A DNA stretch of 64,000 nt. It comes from Neorhizobium populisoli. Its GTDB lineage: Bacteria; Pseudomonadota; Alphaproteobacteria; Rhizobiales; Rhizobiaceae. Position numbers and translations under genes: made by a program. The notes beneath the pieces are model-generated. The model was given only the letters and a program-made list of their open reading frames with translations. It was not told where the DNA came from and ran no database searches. Positions 1 through 8,324 of the stretch are shown here, in pieces. Location of the stretch: the NCBI RefSeq assembly GCF_019430945.1, contig NZ_JAHYCB010000021.1, positions 1 to 64,000 of the forward strand, written 5' to 3'. Every line of letters begins with the position of its first letter. Within the stretch, counting starts at the first letter, position 1.

Positions 1-968
1 ACGACACCGAGTTTGCGTGCAAGGGCAACCTTCGCGCGCTTCATTCCGCGACGCCTGGCCACATCGAGCGCCCAGCGCTTCAGACTGGAAAAGCGCGTGG
101 CCCGCGTCAGCATTATGTGCGCGGACTCGAACAATGCGGTTCTCACCATCGCGTCGCCGACCTTGCTGACGCCGCCATCGCGATCAGTTTCGCCGGATTG
201 ATATTTCTTCGGCGTCAGCCCGAAGTAGGCACCCACGGTGCTGGACTTTTGGAACCGGGCAGGATCATCGACGGCAGAGCGATAGGTCAGCGCAACCAGG
301 GCACCGACACCTGGCGCACTCATCAGCCGTTGGCAAACCTTGTCAGCGCGGGCGATCCTGAGCATCTCGCGGTGCAGCTTCGTAAATTCGCTCCACAACA
401 CTGCTCGCGCCGTCAGCATCGCGTCAATCACCGTCGACAATGTCGCATGCCCTGCAATCAGTTCGCGGATGCGCACCTCAAAACGCCCTCGGCTCACTTC
501 GCCGACCTTTAGTCCATAGCCGCGCAGGATACCCCGTATGCTGAGCTCGACGTCGAGCAGCTTGGACTGCAGAAGCTTGCGACCCACCAACAGAGCCCGA
601 GTGTCCTGCGCCGGCGACGATTTCGCGTGGACCGGACGATACCATCCCATGCGCAGAAGTTGCGCGATCCCCCGTGCATCCTTGCGATCTGTCTTCACCG
701 TCATCGCCGAAAGCGCCGCCTTCACATGTCGTGTTTCCAGCAAAACCACCTCATGACCCGCAGCAGCGAGAGCCGCGTATAGCCATTGGGACAAAGGCCC
801 CGCTTCAAGGCCGATGCGCTCTACCGGAAACTCCAGTTGAGCAAAAAACCCGACCAGGCATTCTGGCTCGCTGCCCACCTTGGCCTCGCGAACCAACTTG
901 CCCGTCGCGTCGACCACGCACACGCTGCTCTCTTTCAGCGAGACGTCAATTCCTGCATAATACTCCAT
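1..968 (-). CDS. IS110-family transposase, C-terminus cut by the window edge
   Basis: DEDD-type transposase/recombinase of the IS110 family, read leftward from the ATG at 968 with no stop before base 1. The start reads MEYYAGIDVSLKESSVCVVD, the RuvC-like N-terminus with its first catalytic Asp. KTDRKDARGIAQLLRMGW follows near residue 95. The C-terminal transposase_20 part contains APGVGALVALTYRSAV and GLTPKKYQSGETDRDGGVSK, where the catalytic Ser region lies. About 322 codons are visible, so only a short C-terminal tail is missing. The reading frame looks intact. The element interrupts the sensor kinase to its right. Confidence 0.9.
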   Translation of the reverse strand, partial: MEYYAGIDVSLKESSVCVVDATGKLVREAKVGSEPECLVGFFAQLEFPVERIGLEAGPLSQWLYAALAAAGHEVVLLETRHVKAALSAMTVKTDRKDARGIAQLLRMGWYRPVHAKSSPAQDTRALLVGRKLLQSKLLDVELSIRGILRGYGLKVGEVSRGRFEVRIRELIAGHATLSTVIDAMLTARAVLWSEFTKLHREMLRIARADKVCQRLMSAPGVGALVALTYRSAVDDPARFQKSSTVGAYFGLTPKKYQSGETDRDGGVSKVGDAMVRTALFESAHIMLTRATRFSSLKRWALDVARRRGMKRAKVALARKLGV

Positions 969-1084
969 GGCTGTTCCTCTCATGATGCTTGAGGCCGATC
1001 GCTCGGACCTCGTTCAAAACATCATCATTCTGAGGGACAGCCACCTAACTGGCTACTCGTGAGACGCCGGCCCATTACGGCATC
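1..1084 (-). mobile_element. IS110-family insertion element (partial)
   Basis: The element spans the transposase and roughly 115 bases upstream of its start codon (969 to about 1084). The outer limit is inferred from the point where the interrupted kinase stops resembling a GAF domain (last native residues LDLFGPR, about 1085). The upstream stretch has an imperfect inverted repeat, ggctgttcctct (969-980) against tgagggacagcc (1031-1042). In IS110-group elements the noncoding end encodes a structured guide (bridge) RNA. The exact ends and the RNA were not verified. Confidence 0.7.
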
Positions 1085-1829
1085 TAGGCCCAAACAGATC
1101 GAGACTATAGGCGCCGGCTGAGCTTTGCATTCTAGGCGCGTTGTAGTCGTTGCGTATCCAGAACTTGTCCCCGTCCTCATGAACATCGGCATACGCGCAA
1201 CGCGATACTCCAAGTTTTTGCCCTAGCATTTCCGTTGCGATCCTCATTGCTTCATAGGCATCGGCGCAAGCGAAAAGGCGCTCCTCAAGGGCGCGGAAGA
1301 AATGCAGACGTTCTGCACTTTCCCGCAGCGCAAGCTCGGTGGCGCGCAAGGTCTCGATGATCGCTTGCTGGTCCCGAGCAATTTGATCACGTGCTTCGGC
1401 TTCGCCGCGCATCTTCATCAGTTCGGTGACGTCTTCAAGCCGATGAATGATATACTCAACCGCACCTTCTTCACCGAGCACGGGCGTGTTGATAGGTGTC
1501 CACCACCGCTGCACGAATTGCCCGGTTGGATCCCTCAAATCGTAACGCTGAACCGTCATCGCGTCGGCCGATCTGGTCTTCATCACCCGTTCGAGCGACG
1601 CAGTGAGATTGGCAACCCCATCTGCTTGCGGGTCGTCGGGATCGTCAGGAAAGACATCGAAAAGTGGCCTGCCGATCTGGTGATCGCGGGAGGTACCAGT
1701 CACGCGAAGCCGGGCCTCATTTGCTGCAATGATCGTCCAGTTCGGCGGAGCAAGAACGAGCAATGGTGTCGGCGATGCATCAAAAAGCGCCTGGAATGGG
1801 ATGTCGTTGCGCGGCCCACTTGCTACCAT
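1085..1829 (-). pseudogene. PAS-GAF sensor kinase, truncated by IS110
   Basis: N-terminal part of a cytoplasmic sensor kinase. From the ATG at 1829 (GGGAT upstream) it shows a PAS domain (FQALFDASPTPLLVLAPP, then NEARLRVTG and DITE-like RLEDVTEL, residues about 10-130). A coiled linker follows (EAEARDQIARDQQAIIETL), then the beginning of a GAF domain (LGVSRCAYADVHEDGDKFW, SSAGAYSLDLFGPR). The frame then runs into IS110 sequence and stops at 1053. The rest of the GAF domain, the dimerisation domain and the ATPase domain are missing. No transmembrane segment is visible. An HWE-kinase C-terminal remnant lies at 3835-4345 on the other strand and could be its lost half, but this is unproven. Confidence 0.7.
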
Positions 1830-2338
1830 ATCTTTTACATCCCAATGCGATGCCCGGTCCCATATAGCCTCCGTCGGCCGTATGTGAAAATACTTACCGA
1901 ACCCCGTCTCTCGCACGACACCGCCTGCACGTATCGGGAAGCAATGCGCTCCTCGCAAATGCCGCAGCCGTCTGCGTTCATTCACGCGAGCGAACCCATG
2001 ACAAGACATGCATACGATACGTCGATTCCGCGTGTCTCCAGCTCTGATTGCATAATTTCCAACGGGGTGCGGCGTTTTTAAGTCCCGTTCGTCCCGTCGG
2101 TTCTCTATACCGGGGGACAGAGCATCCGAGCGACCCAAGTCCCTCCTCGCATACCTATGACAGAAACACTGGCCGGTCGAAGCGACGGATCAAGGCGTAC
2201 AGCATTGCGGTCGAATCTGGGACTTTCCCTATCTCAGCCGGCTGAAGCCGCCCTGCCAATCCGCGGTCTTGAGGGTTGCGGACCTAAGACCCAGTAGTTG
2301 ATGCGTATCGCATCATCCTCGGCTGCCGGTGATCGAGA
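1830..2338. other. Stretch without a convincing gene
   Basis: About 500 bases between the kinase start and vapC. Short open frames occur on both strands, but none has a good ribosome binding site or a recognisable domain. The kinase promoter should lie here. No repeat or terminator stands out. Confidence 0.5.
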
Positions 2339-2740
2339 CTACTCAGTCCAGTCTTCCACCCGCAAGCCGGGCACGCGGTCAAATTCCCGGCGATTATTGG
2401 TAACCATAATCAGCCCACGCGACCGGGCGTGTCCAGCAATTAGCTGATCATATGGACCTATTGGAGTTCCATTGCGCGCCAGTTCGGCCCTCAATTGCCC
2501 ACTATGGCTTGCAGCCGGTTCATCGTAACATAGTACTTCGAGGCGAGCCGCGAAGCTCTCCACAACGGGAAGGTTCTTTTCAGGACTTGCTGACTTTTCA
2601 GCTCCGTAAATCAGTTCCATAAAGCTAACTGAGCTGATGCACAGTTGATCATGGAAACGATTGAATGCGTCGCGCACTTGCTGCGGCCGGTTCTTGATCG
2701 TAAAAATGCAAATGTTGGTATCCAGCATGTACTTGAGCAT
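2339..2740 (-). CDS. vapC: VapC-type PIN-domain toxin
   Basis: Predicted Mg-dependent PIN-domain ribonuclease, 133 residues, the usual VapC length. The N-terminus MLKYMLDTNICIF supplies the first acidic residue (D7). FMELIYGAEKS carries the conserved Glu near residue 42. IGPYDQLIAGHARSRGLIMVTNN holds the third and fourth acidic positions. The gene is the second of an operon: its ATG shares one base with the TAA of vapB, so translation is probably coupled. VapC toxins cleave tRNA or rRNA and are held inactive by VapB; the target here is unknown. The reading frame is intact. Confidence 0.92.
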   Translation of the reverse strand: MLKYMLDTNICIFTIKNRPQQVRDAFNRFHDQLCISSVSFMELIYGAEKSASPEKNLPVVESFAARLEVLCYDEPAASHSGQLRAELARNGTPIGPYDQLIAGHARSRGLIMVTNNRREFDRVPGLRVEDWTE

Positions 2741-2970
2741 TACAATGCCTCGCGTTCCTGTGAAGCAGGCTGATCACGTTCGCTCATGAAGTCAGCTGTC
2801 GCCGCCGCTCCTTCAAACCAACTGTCCCAAATCTCGCCAGCAGGTGCGATGATCCGCGTGCGTCCCACTGCAACAATGTCGACGCGCTTTACATCATCGG
2901 GCAAAGCGACCGCCTTTGGCAGACGGATTGCTTGGCTTCGATTGCTCTGGAACACCGCTCCCTGCTCCAT
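2740..2970 (-). CDS. vapB: VapB-type antitoxin
   Basis: Antitoxin partner of the adjacent VapC, 76 residues from the ATG at 2970, which has GGAG eight bases upstream. Longer readings would need a TTG start. The N-terminus MEQGAVFQSNRSQAIRLPKA is a SpoVT/AbrB-type DNA-binding fold, as in the VagC/VapB subfamily. The polar C-terminus (DSWFEGAAATADFMSERDQP) is the usual toxin-wrapping segment. The gene is first in the vapBC operon, and autoregulation by the VapBC complex is expected from the family. Confidence 0.9.
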   Translation of the reverse strand: MEQGAVFQSNRSQAIRLPKAVALPDDVKRVDIVAVGRTRIIAPAGEIWDSWFEGAAATADFMSERDQPASQEREAL

Positions 2971-3413
2971 CTGCATAACTCCACTTAAAATCAAACAATA
3001 ACGTAGCTTGTTACCTAGCTCTCTGGTTGGGATATGTCAATGGGATATACATCAGGGTGGGTCCTTCTTCGCAGAACATCATTCAGCGCTAACACCGATA
3101 GCCTTCGCCTTGATGGAAGTCGAACCGCCGACCCGGTAATTCTCGGCACCAAATCAGCCACTGGGTTGAAAAAGCGTTTGCTGCCCGATAACCACTGAGA
3201 TGCCAATCCGCCGTGATCTGATTATCGATCGAAAACCATGCGGAGAAGTTATTTTTGTCGATGCAAATGGAAGTTGGAGCGCCAATTGAGAATTCAAACG
3301 ATGCCAAACTCAGCGTGACGATTTGCGGGCATAGATTGACAGCTTCTGAACCCCGGACAAACCTAGCAAATCTGCGAGTAGACGAAAGCAGAGCTTTGGC
3401 TTACCGCTTGGCA

Positions 3414-3834
3414 ATGAAAACGTCTCGTGATCATATCCCCCCTCACAAACAGCGTGAGCTGGACCGCGTGCTGGAGATTATCCACGAGGAGTTTGAGGAC
3501 GCTTTGAAGGAGGGCACAGCCCAGTTCAAGAAGCGCGGCCGCATCCTGAAGATCATCCTATTCGGTTCCTACGCCAAGGGTGGATGGGTTGATGAGCCCT
3601 TCACTATGAAGGGTTATCGTTCGGACTTCGACCTCCTGATTATCGTTAACGACCGCCGGCTCTGCGATTTCGCGACGTACTGGTACAAGACAGCTGACCG
3701 GTTAGTTCGCGAGAAATCGATCGAAACGCCTGTAAGTTTTATTGTCCACTCAAGGCGCGAAGTGAACACCCACCTGAAAGAAGGACAATACTTCTTCTCC
3801 GACATCCAAAAAGAAGGCGTTATCCTCTACCAGC
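3414..3834 (+). pseudogene. MNT-type nucleotidyltransferase remnant (HEPN part lost)
   Basis: From MKTSRDHIPPHKQRELDRV the frame shows the minimal nucleotidyltransferase core. The GS motif is LFGSYAKGGW, and the metal-binding pair is YRSDFDLLIIVN, about 30 residues later. Related rhizobial proteins continue into a C-terminal HEPN domain. Here the similarity stops after IQKEGVILYQL and the frame runs directly into histidine-kinase sequence, so the open frame (to 4757) is a chance chimera. It may once have been part of a HEPN/MNT toxin-antitoxin-like protein. Activity is unlikely without the second domain. Confidence 0.65.
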
Positions 3835-4345
3835 TCGTCCTGCAGCTGGATCAGTCTATCGCGCAGCTCACGATCAGGACTTCGCCTGATCCCGCAGCCG
3901 GACTGTCGCTGTTTGAAGCGCGTCTGATTGCGCTCGCTAAGTCCCACCGGTTGTCTTCGGGTACCGATGGCGCACCGAGTGACCTGCGGTCGCTGCTTCT
4001 TGATCTGTTGGGAGCTTACGGGCTTGAGCGCGTGGATCTTTCCGGCCCGTCGACCCGGCCTGACGAAAATCTGGCGCCACGGATTGGCCTTGTGATTCAT
4101 GAGCTTGCGACCAATGCTGCGAAGTATGGAGCGTTCTCCGTTAGCGGCGGAAAGGTTCCGTCAGTTGGCGAAACGTCGATGGCGCGACCGAACTTACCTG
4201 GCTGGAAACCGCTGGGCCCGCTGTCTTTCCGCCTACCAAAAACGGTTTCGGCAGCAAGCTCTTTCCCGCAGCGGTACCTGTCGGGATCGGAAAGGCAGAC
4301 GTCGTCTACGCGCCTCAGGCGGTGCAAGCCTACCTGCGTTTCTAA
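3835..4345 (+). pseudogene. HWE-family histidine kinase C-terminal remnant, frameshifted
   Basis: The fragment starts inside the dimerisation region (SLFEARLIALAKSHRL) and continues through DLRSLLLDLLGAYG to the HWE-specific ATP-binding motif GLVIHELATNAAKYGAFS. At about 4150 the frame changes. In the new frame the end of the ATPase domain is readable (VSWRNVDGATELTWLETAGP, then PPTKNGFGSKLF) up to a TAA at 4345. The upstream sensor domains and the HWE block are absent. The two response regulators to the right, on the opposite strand, are plausible former partners. It is non-functional as it stands. Confidence 0.7.
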
Positions 4346-4473
4346 GACAGGACACTTCCTTCACACAGGACGTCACTGGCTTACGCTTCATCAACTGACC
4401 CCGAATTCTGGTGGCGTTAGTGGGAACGACGTTCTGCCTGAGCGGTTGAGCGCCGCGGATTGGAGAGAACCGG

Positions 4474-4560
4474 ATGAATATGTGGATCGGCGGTGTTATC
4501 CTGATGCAGCTGTTTGCCGGCAGCTGCCTGATCTACCTCGGCGCCCGGCACGGGTTATGA
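4474..4560 (+). CDS. Possible 28-residue single-pass membrane peptide
   Basis: A short frame, MNMWIGGVILMQLFAGSCLI plus eight more residues ending ARHGL. It is preceded by GGAGAG seven bases before the ATG. The peptide is almost entirely one hydrophobic helix with a basic C-terminal end, typical of small bacterial inner-membrane proteins. It ends convergently, overlapping the last codons of the response regulator at 4555 by a few bases. No family is recognised. Expression is inferred only from the ribosome binding site and composition. Confidence 0.4.
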   Translation: MNMWIGGVILMQLFAGSCLIYLGARHGL

Positions 4561-4929
4561 TTGGCTACCACGCATTCGCCGAATGCGTTCGACAAGGTGC
4601 TGCGGATGGTAGGGATGATCGAGCGGGCCATCGTCGCAAAGATCGCCGGCCAGCTTTGCAGTCTTCTCGACGGAGTGGGTCAGGAAGACGCGGACTCCGG
4701 GCCTTTGCTGGCGTACAATGCTGGAAAGCTCGAAACCACTTGCGTCGCGCAGGTTGACGTCTGTCACAACGATCGTCACCTCAAACCGCGCCAGAGCTTG
4801 CCGCGCCTCGGCGGTATTGGTTGCCTCTATAACGCGATAGCCGCAGTCCCGCAGGTATCGCGCCACCGTCGATCGCTGCAGAGCATCCCCCTCCACAAGG
4901 AGGATCGTCTCTGACCCTTCAGTCTCCAT
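4555..4929 (-). CDS. Stand-alone response-regulator receiver protein with altered Lys
   Basis: Single receiver (CheY-like) domain of 124 residues. The acidic pocket is seen in ILLVEGDALQRS (one acidic residue replaced by Gly). The phospho-acceptor Asp lies in IVVTDVNLRDASGFEL. The usual beta5 K-P pair is DHPYHPQHLVERI, so the conserved Lys is replaced by His. The switch Ser/Thr position reads FLTHSVE. There is no output domain, as in stand-alone rhizobial receivers that act in phosphorelays. It overlaps the upstream receiver gene by 11 bases, so the two form an operon. The changed Lys and pocket residue may impair phosphorylation switching. Confidence 0.8.
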   Translation of the reverse strand: METEGSETILLVEGDALQRSTVARYLRDCGYRVIEATNTAEARQALARFEVTIVVTDVNLRDASGFELSSIVRQQRPGVRVFLTHSVEKTAKLAGDLCDDGPLDHPYHPQHLVERIRRMRGSQS

Positions 4930-5323
4930 AGCCCGCCTTCCCTATCAAATGCTTGATCCTGGCGCCGAGGTCCCAGACCGGCTTACGGAGCACCAGATCG
5001 AACAGTTCCGGTTCGGAAGGTCGGGGCTCGCTGGACACAAGGACGATTCCAGTCTTCGTCGTCAGATTGCGCACGAACTTGGCCAAGCCCACGCCATCGG
5101 TACGACCCGGCATATTGAGGTCCGTGATTACCAGATTGAAGCTGACATGAAACTTCAGCAGTTCCATCCCTTCATCAGCGGATGAAACCTCAACAACCTC
5201 GAAGCCTTGCGATCGCAGGCTGTCTGCAAAGTCTAAACGGATCAAAAAGTCGTCTTCGGCCAAAAGCACCCGGATCGGCGGATCTTTCCCGTCCGGCATG
5301 CCATCGAAATTCGCTGGATACAT
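4919..5323 (-). CDS. Stand-alone response-regulator receiver protein
   Basis: Single receiver domain, about 134 residues from the ATG at 5323, which has GGGAG six bases upstream (a GTG at 5341 is the alternative). The acidic pocket is RVLLAEDDFLIRLDF, the phospho-acceptor Asp is in LVITDLNMPGRTDGVGL, the switch Ser is in IVLVSSEPRP, and the conserved Lys-Pro is in LVLRKPVWDLGARI. All key residues are present. It lies first in a two-gene operon with the following receiver. A cognate HWE-type kinase would normally be nearby, but only kinase remnants are seen. Confidence 0.85.
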   Translation of the reverse strand: MYPANFDGMPDGKDPPIRVLLAEDDFLIRLDFADSLRSQGFEVVEVSSADEGMELLKFHVSFNLVITDLNMPGRTDGVGLAKFVRNLTTKTGIVLVSSEPRPSEPELFDLVLRKPVWDLGARIKHLIGKAGYGD

Positions 5324-5412
5324 ACCGCTCTCCCAACCCACTGAGGGCGGCTGTTAATGTACCAGAAGCGAATTGGTTCCGTTGCGGCTAACATCCTCAG
5401 AGAGACAAAATA

Positions 5413-5688
5413 TCAGAGCGACTGTAGGGTTCTCAGTAGTTTCAGCGCGCTGTCGCCCTTCAGCCTGTAATAAACAGTCTGGGCCGTTCGCTGCCGTTCG
5501 ACGACCTGGCCGTCGCGCAGAATCTTCAGGTGTTGCGATGTCGCGGACTGGCTCAACCCAAGCGCCATTGCGATTGCACCGACGTCCAGCTGGCCTTCTG
5601 CCAGCATCGACACGATCATGTAACGTTTGGCATTGGCCAGGCTGTGGAGCAGCACAGCCGCCTTGCTGACGTCGAGTCCGAATTTCAT
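5413..5688 (-). CDS. ArsR/SmtB-family transcriptional regulator
   Basis: Small winged-helix repressor of 91 residues. The frame starts MKFGLDVSKAAVLLHSLANA, and the recognition helix region is GLSQSATSQHLKILRDGQVV. The wing is ERQRTAQTVYYRLKGD. GGTGGA lies upstream of the start. No ArsR-type CVC metal motif is present in the alpha3 helix, so it is not an obvious metal sensor; related small regulators respond to redox or sulfide. It stands alone between the receiver operon and the trpB region, and its targets are unknown. Confidence 0.85.
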   Translation of the reverse strand: MKFGLDVSKAAVLLHSLANAKRYMIVSMLAEGQLDVGAIAMALGLSQSATSQHLKILRDGQVVERQRTAQTVYYRLKGDSALKLLRTLQSL

Positions 5689-5729
5689 GTTTTTCCACCT
5701 TGATCGTTACCGACTGACAGCGTGCCTGC

Positions 5730-6005
5730 TTATAGCAGGCCGTGGCCGTCTAATTCGTCGGCGAATAGCTGAAAGGCCGTGTCGCGCAATGCGCGTGATG
5801 ACGAGGGAATGGTGGACCAGATCATCTTTCCCTGAATAGCCCGGGCGATCTGGAAGCGGATAAAGGTGCGGCCAAGTGCCGGGATGCGAACGAGAAGGCG
5901 GTAAGCATGCCCCTCGCGGCTCTTTTCGTGACATGTGATCTGCAGTTCGCCCCCTTGGTATCTGACTCTACAGGTTTGCATTGGGCGGGCGTTGAGGTAA
6001 ATCAT
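5730..6005 (-). CDS. Hypothetical protein, weak support
   Basis: A 91-residue frame beginning MIYLNARPMQTCRVRYQGG and ending FQLFADELDGHGLL. It looks protein-like (alternating beta pattern, YRLLVRIPALGRTFIRFQ, then an acidic C-terminus), but I recognise no family. A longer reading to 6125 has low-complexity composition and is less likely. No clear ribosome binding site precedes either start. It could be a remnant or a small regulator of the neighbouring trpB. Confidence 0.35.
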   Translation of the reverse strand: MIYLNARPMQTCRVRYQGGELQITCHEKSREGHAYRLLVRIPALGRTFIRFQIARAIQGKMIWSTIPSSSRALRDTAFQLFADELDGHGLL

Positions 6006-6278
6006 ATCTTGGCGAGTTTCATATGGTTGGCAACGAAGAGATGGATCACTCTCGCCCGTTCGCGAGCGAGATGCTCTTGGCGAGAGGTCGTTAGCACAAA
6101 CTGCCTGCACGTAGGCAAATGCCACGATGACAATAAGACCTCACACGTTAGCGGTTATCGCCGACTTGGTCGCGGTTCTATCATCAGCCCTTCCAGCGTC
6201 AGTGGTTGCCGCGCTCGATGTTCGTGCAGTTCGACCATCGCCCGGCGCGTCGCGACGCAACATGATTGGTGCCAGCAA

Positions 6279-6316
6279 TCCATTTGCTTACAAGATGCGT
6301 AGCGGTTGCAAATGGA
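6279..6316 (+). promoter_or_regulatory. Perfect 9-bp hairpin covering the trpB ribosome binding site
   Basis: TCCATTTGC (6279-6287) is exactly complementary to GCAAATGGA (6308-6316), with a 20-base loop. The right arm contains part of the GGAG (6314-6317) that serves the trpB ATG at 6325. A formed hairpin would hide the ribosome binding site, or the dyad could be a repressor operator. Which of these applies cannot be told from sequence. Confidence 0.45.
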
Positions 6317-6324
6317 GTTGAAAA

Positions 6325-7527
6325 ATGCAAACCGCCCAAACCCCTTCCCTTCCCGACTCTGATGGTTTCTTTGGCGAATTCGGTGGGCGCTTCGTCGCTG
6401 AAACTCTCATGCCGCTGCTGATTGAGGTGAACCAGGAATGGCAGAGAGCCAAGAACGACGATCTCTTTTGGGAGGAGCTCGACGTATTTTCGCGCTCATA
6501 TGTCGGCCGGCCCAGTCCGCTCTATTTCGCCGAACGCCTGACGGAGCGCCTCGCAGGCGCGCGCATATACCTGAAGCGAGATGAGCTCAATCATACCGGT
6601 TCGCATAAGATCAACAATTGCATGGGTCAGATACTGATAGCGCGGAGGATGGGAAAGCGCCGGATTATCGCCGAGACCGGCGCCGGCCAACACGGCGTCG
6701 CTACCGCCACTGTGGCGGCGCGTTTTGGTCTGCAGTGCGTTATTTATATGGGCGCGAAAGATATAGAACGGCAGGCGCCGAACGTATTTCGAATGAAACT
6801 GCTGGGCGCCGAGGTAAGACCGGTGACGTCCGGCAATGGTACATTGAAGGACGCCATGAACGAGGCGCTGCGCGATTGGGTTTCCAATGTCGATGACACA
6901 TACTACCTTATCGGAACCGTTGCTGGTCCCCATCCTTATCCAGAGATGGTGAGGACCTTGCAGTCGGTGATTGGCAAAGAGGCGCGCAGCCAAATAAGCG
7001 AGCGAGAAGGCCGTCTCCCCAACCTGTTGGTTGCTGCCGTCGGCGGCGGTTCCAACGCGATCGGACTGTTTCACCCGTTTCTCTTTGACGTCGGCGTCAA
7101 GATGATAGGGGTGGAGCCGGCTGGAAAGGGTCTGGACACTTTGGAGCATTGTGCGTCGTTGACTAAAGGCCGCTCCGGCATCCTGCACGGCAATCGCACA
7201 TATCTGCTACAAGACGCCGACGGGCAGATCGCCGAGGGTCACTCGATCTCTGCGGGCCTCGATTATCCCGGCGTTGGTCCAGAACATGCGTGGCTTAAAG
7301 AAAGCGGACGTGTCACTTATTCGTCCGCCACTGATGCCGAGGCGCTAGAAGCATTTCAGTTGTTGTCAACTGAAGAAGGGATCATCCCTGCTCTTGAACC
7401 GTCGCATGCCATCGCAGAAGTCATTAAGATTGCTCCTCGCATGTCGTCCGATGAGATTATCATCGTCAATCTTTGTGGCCGCGGTGACAAAGACATTTTC
7501 ACCGTCGCTGACTTGATCAATCTCTGA
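6325..7527 (+). CDS. trpB: Tryptophan synthase beta chain, orphan copy
   Basis: PLP enzyme that joins indole and serine to give tryptophan, normally as an alpha2-beta2 complex. It has 400 residues, the usual length. FGEFGGRFVAETLMP is the N-terminal signature. The PLP-binding Lys is K95 in HTGSHKINN, the catalytic Glu is in AETGAGQHGVA (about 117), and the phosphate loop is GGGSNAIG (about 240-247). All are intact. No trpA or trpF accompanies it, so it is probably a second, accessory copy beside a chromosomal trpFBA. Such stand-alone beta subunits can salvage indole. The hairpin over its ribosome binding site suggests separate control. Confidence 0.95.
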   Translation: MQTAQTPSLPDSDGFFGEFGGRFVAETLMPLLIEVNQEWQRAKNDDLFWEELDVFSRSYVGRPSPLYFAERLTERLAGARIYLKRDELNHTGSHKINNCMGQILIARRMGKRRIIAETGAGQHGVATATVAARFGLQCVIYMGAKDIERQAPNVFRMKLLGAEVRPVTSGNGTLKDAMNEALRDWVSNVDDTYYLIGTVAGPHPYPEMVRTLQSVIGKEARSQISEREGRLPNLLVAAVGGGSNAIGLFHPFLFDVGVKMIGVEPAGKGLDTLEHCASLTKGRSGILHGNRTYLLQDADGQIAEGHSISAGLDYPGVGPEHAWLKESGRVTYSSATDAEALEAFQLLSTEEGIIPALEPSHAIAEVIKIAPRMSSDEIIIVNLCGRGDKDIFTVADLINL

Positions 7528-7739
7528 GTTCAGTAGATGCCAAAAAATTTATTCTGCCTCTCGAAGAATGTTGGTCTATGGCATTGCGAAGTCGCACATT
7601 GATCCATGGTCGCATACGTATTGACCGGCATGAACCTGAGAGCATTCCTATCAGCGTCAAGACGTGTCACAACGAACTGCCGGCAGCATTGCTGCCGCGC
7701 AACCGTTCGAAGCGTGCCCGTGGGAAGCATGACCCTGGA

Positions 7740-8324
7740 ATGACTCAACCGGACAACAACAACGTCAGTGCAACGGATATCTCGCAGGTCGAGATGATGC
7801 GGCTTCTGGTGATCGTCGGACAGGAGCGCAAGGTGGAAGCCTTCGAACTGCTCTTCCGCCATTATTCGCCGCGCATACGATCCTTCATGACGGTGAAGAC
7901 AAAGGATCGGCAGGTTGCCGAGGAACTGATGCAGGAAACCATGGTCGCCGTCTGGAACAAGGCGGCACAATTCGACCCGGCGCGCGGCAATGTCTCGGCC
8001 TGGATCTTCACGATTGCCCGCAACATTCGCATCGACGCCCATCGCCGCAAACGGCCGGTCTTCGAGATCGATGATCCGGCTTTCGTGCCGGATAACACGC
8101 CTTCGGCTGACGTGGAATTCGAACAAGCACAAGATGCCGGCCTGTTGCGGCAGGCGATGGAAACTCTTCCAGCTGATCAGTTCGACGTATTGAAGCGCGC
8201 CTTTTTCGACGACGTCTCCCATTCGGTGATCGCACGGGAACTCGGCCTACCGCTCGGCACCGTCAAGTCGCGCATTCGTCTCGCTTTCGAGAAACTGCGC
8301 AGCGCATTGGAGGGCCGTCGATGA
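7740..8324 (+). CDS. rpoE: ECF sigma factor, RpoE-ChrR (ECF11-like) type
   Basis: Alternative sigma factor of 194 residues from the ATG at 7740. Region 2 reads FELLFRHYSPRIRSFM through ELMQETMVAVWNKAAQFDP and SAWIFTIARNIRIDAHRRKR. Region 4 reads LPADQFDVLKRAFFDDVSHS and IARELGLPLGTVKSRIRLAF. The gene overlaps the next start in an ATGA, so it is translationally coupled to a ChrR-type anti-sigma factor. In Rhodobacter this pair controls the singlet-oxygen response; that role here is inferred. A TGATCC hexamer resembling the group's -35 element lies at 7600-7605, but I found no convincing -10 at proper spacing. Confidence 0.92.
   Translation: MTQPDNNNVSATDISQVEMMRLLVIVGQERKVEAFELLFRHYSPRIRSFMTVKTKDRQVAEELMQETMVAVWNKAAQFDPARGNVSAWIFTIARNIRIDAHRRKRPVFEIDDPAFVPDNTPSADVEFEQAQDAGLLRQAMETLPADQFDVLKRAFFDDVSHSVIARELGLPLGTVKSRIRLAFEKLRSALEGRR

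Noticed and set aside
3255..4757. A single 500-codon gene.
   Set aside because: The frame is a chance fusion of nucleotidyltransferase and kinase remnants and continues through noncoding sequence after 4160.
7600..7627. TGATCC as a complete ECF promoter for rpoE.
   Set aside because: No suitable -10 hexamer at 15-18 bases distance; only the -35-like half is present.
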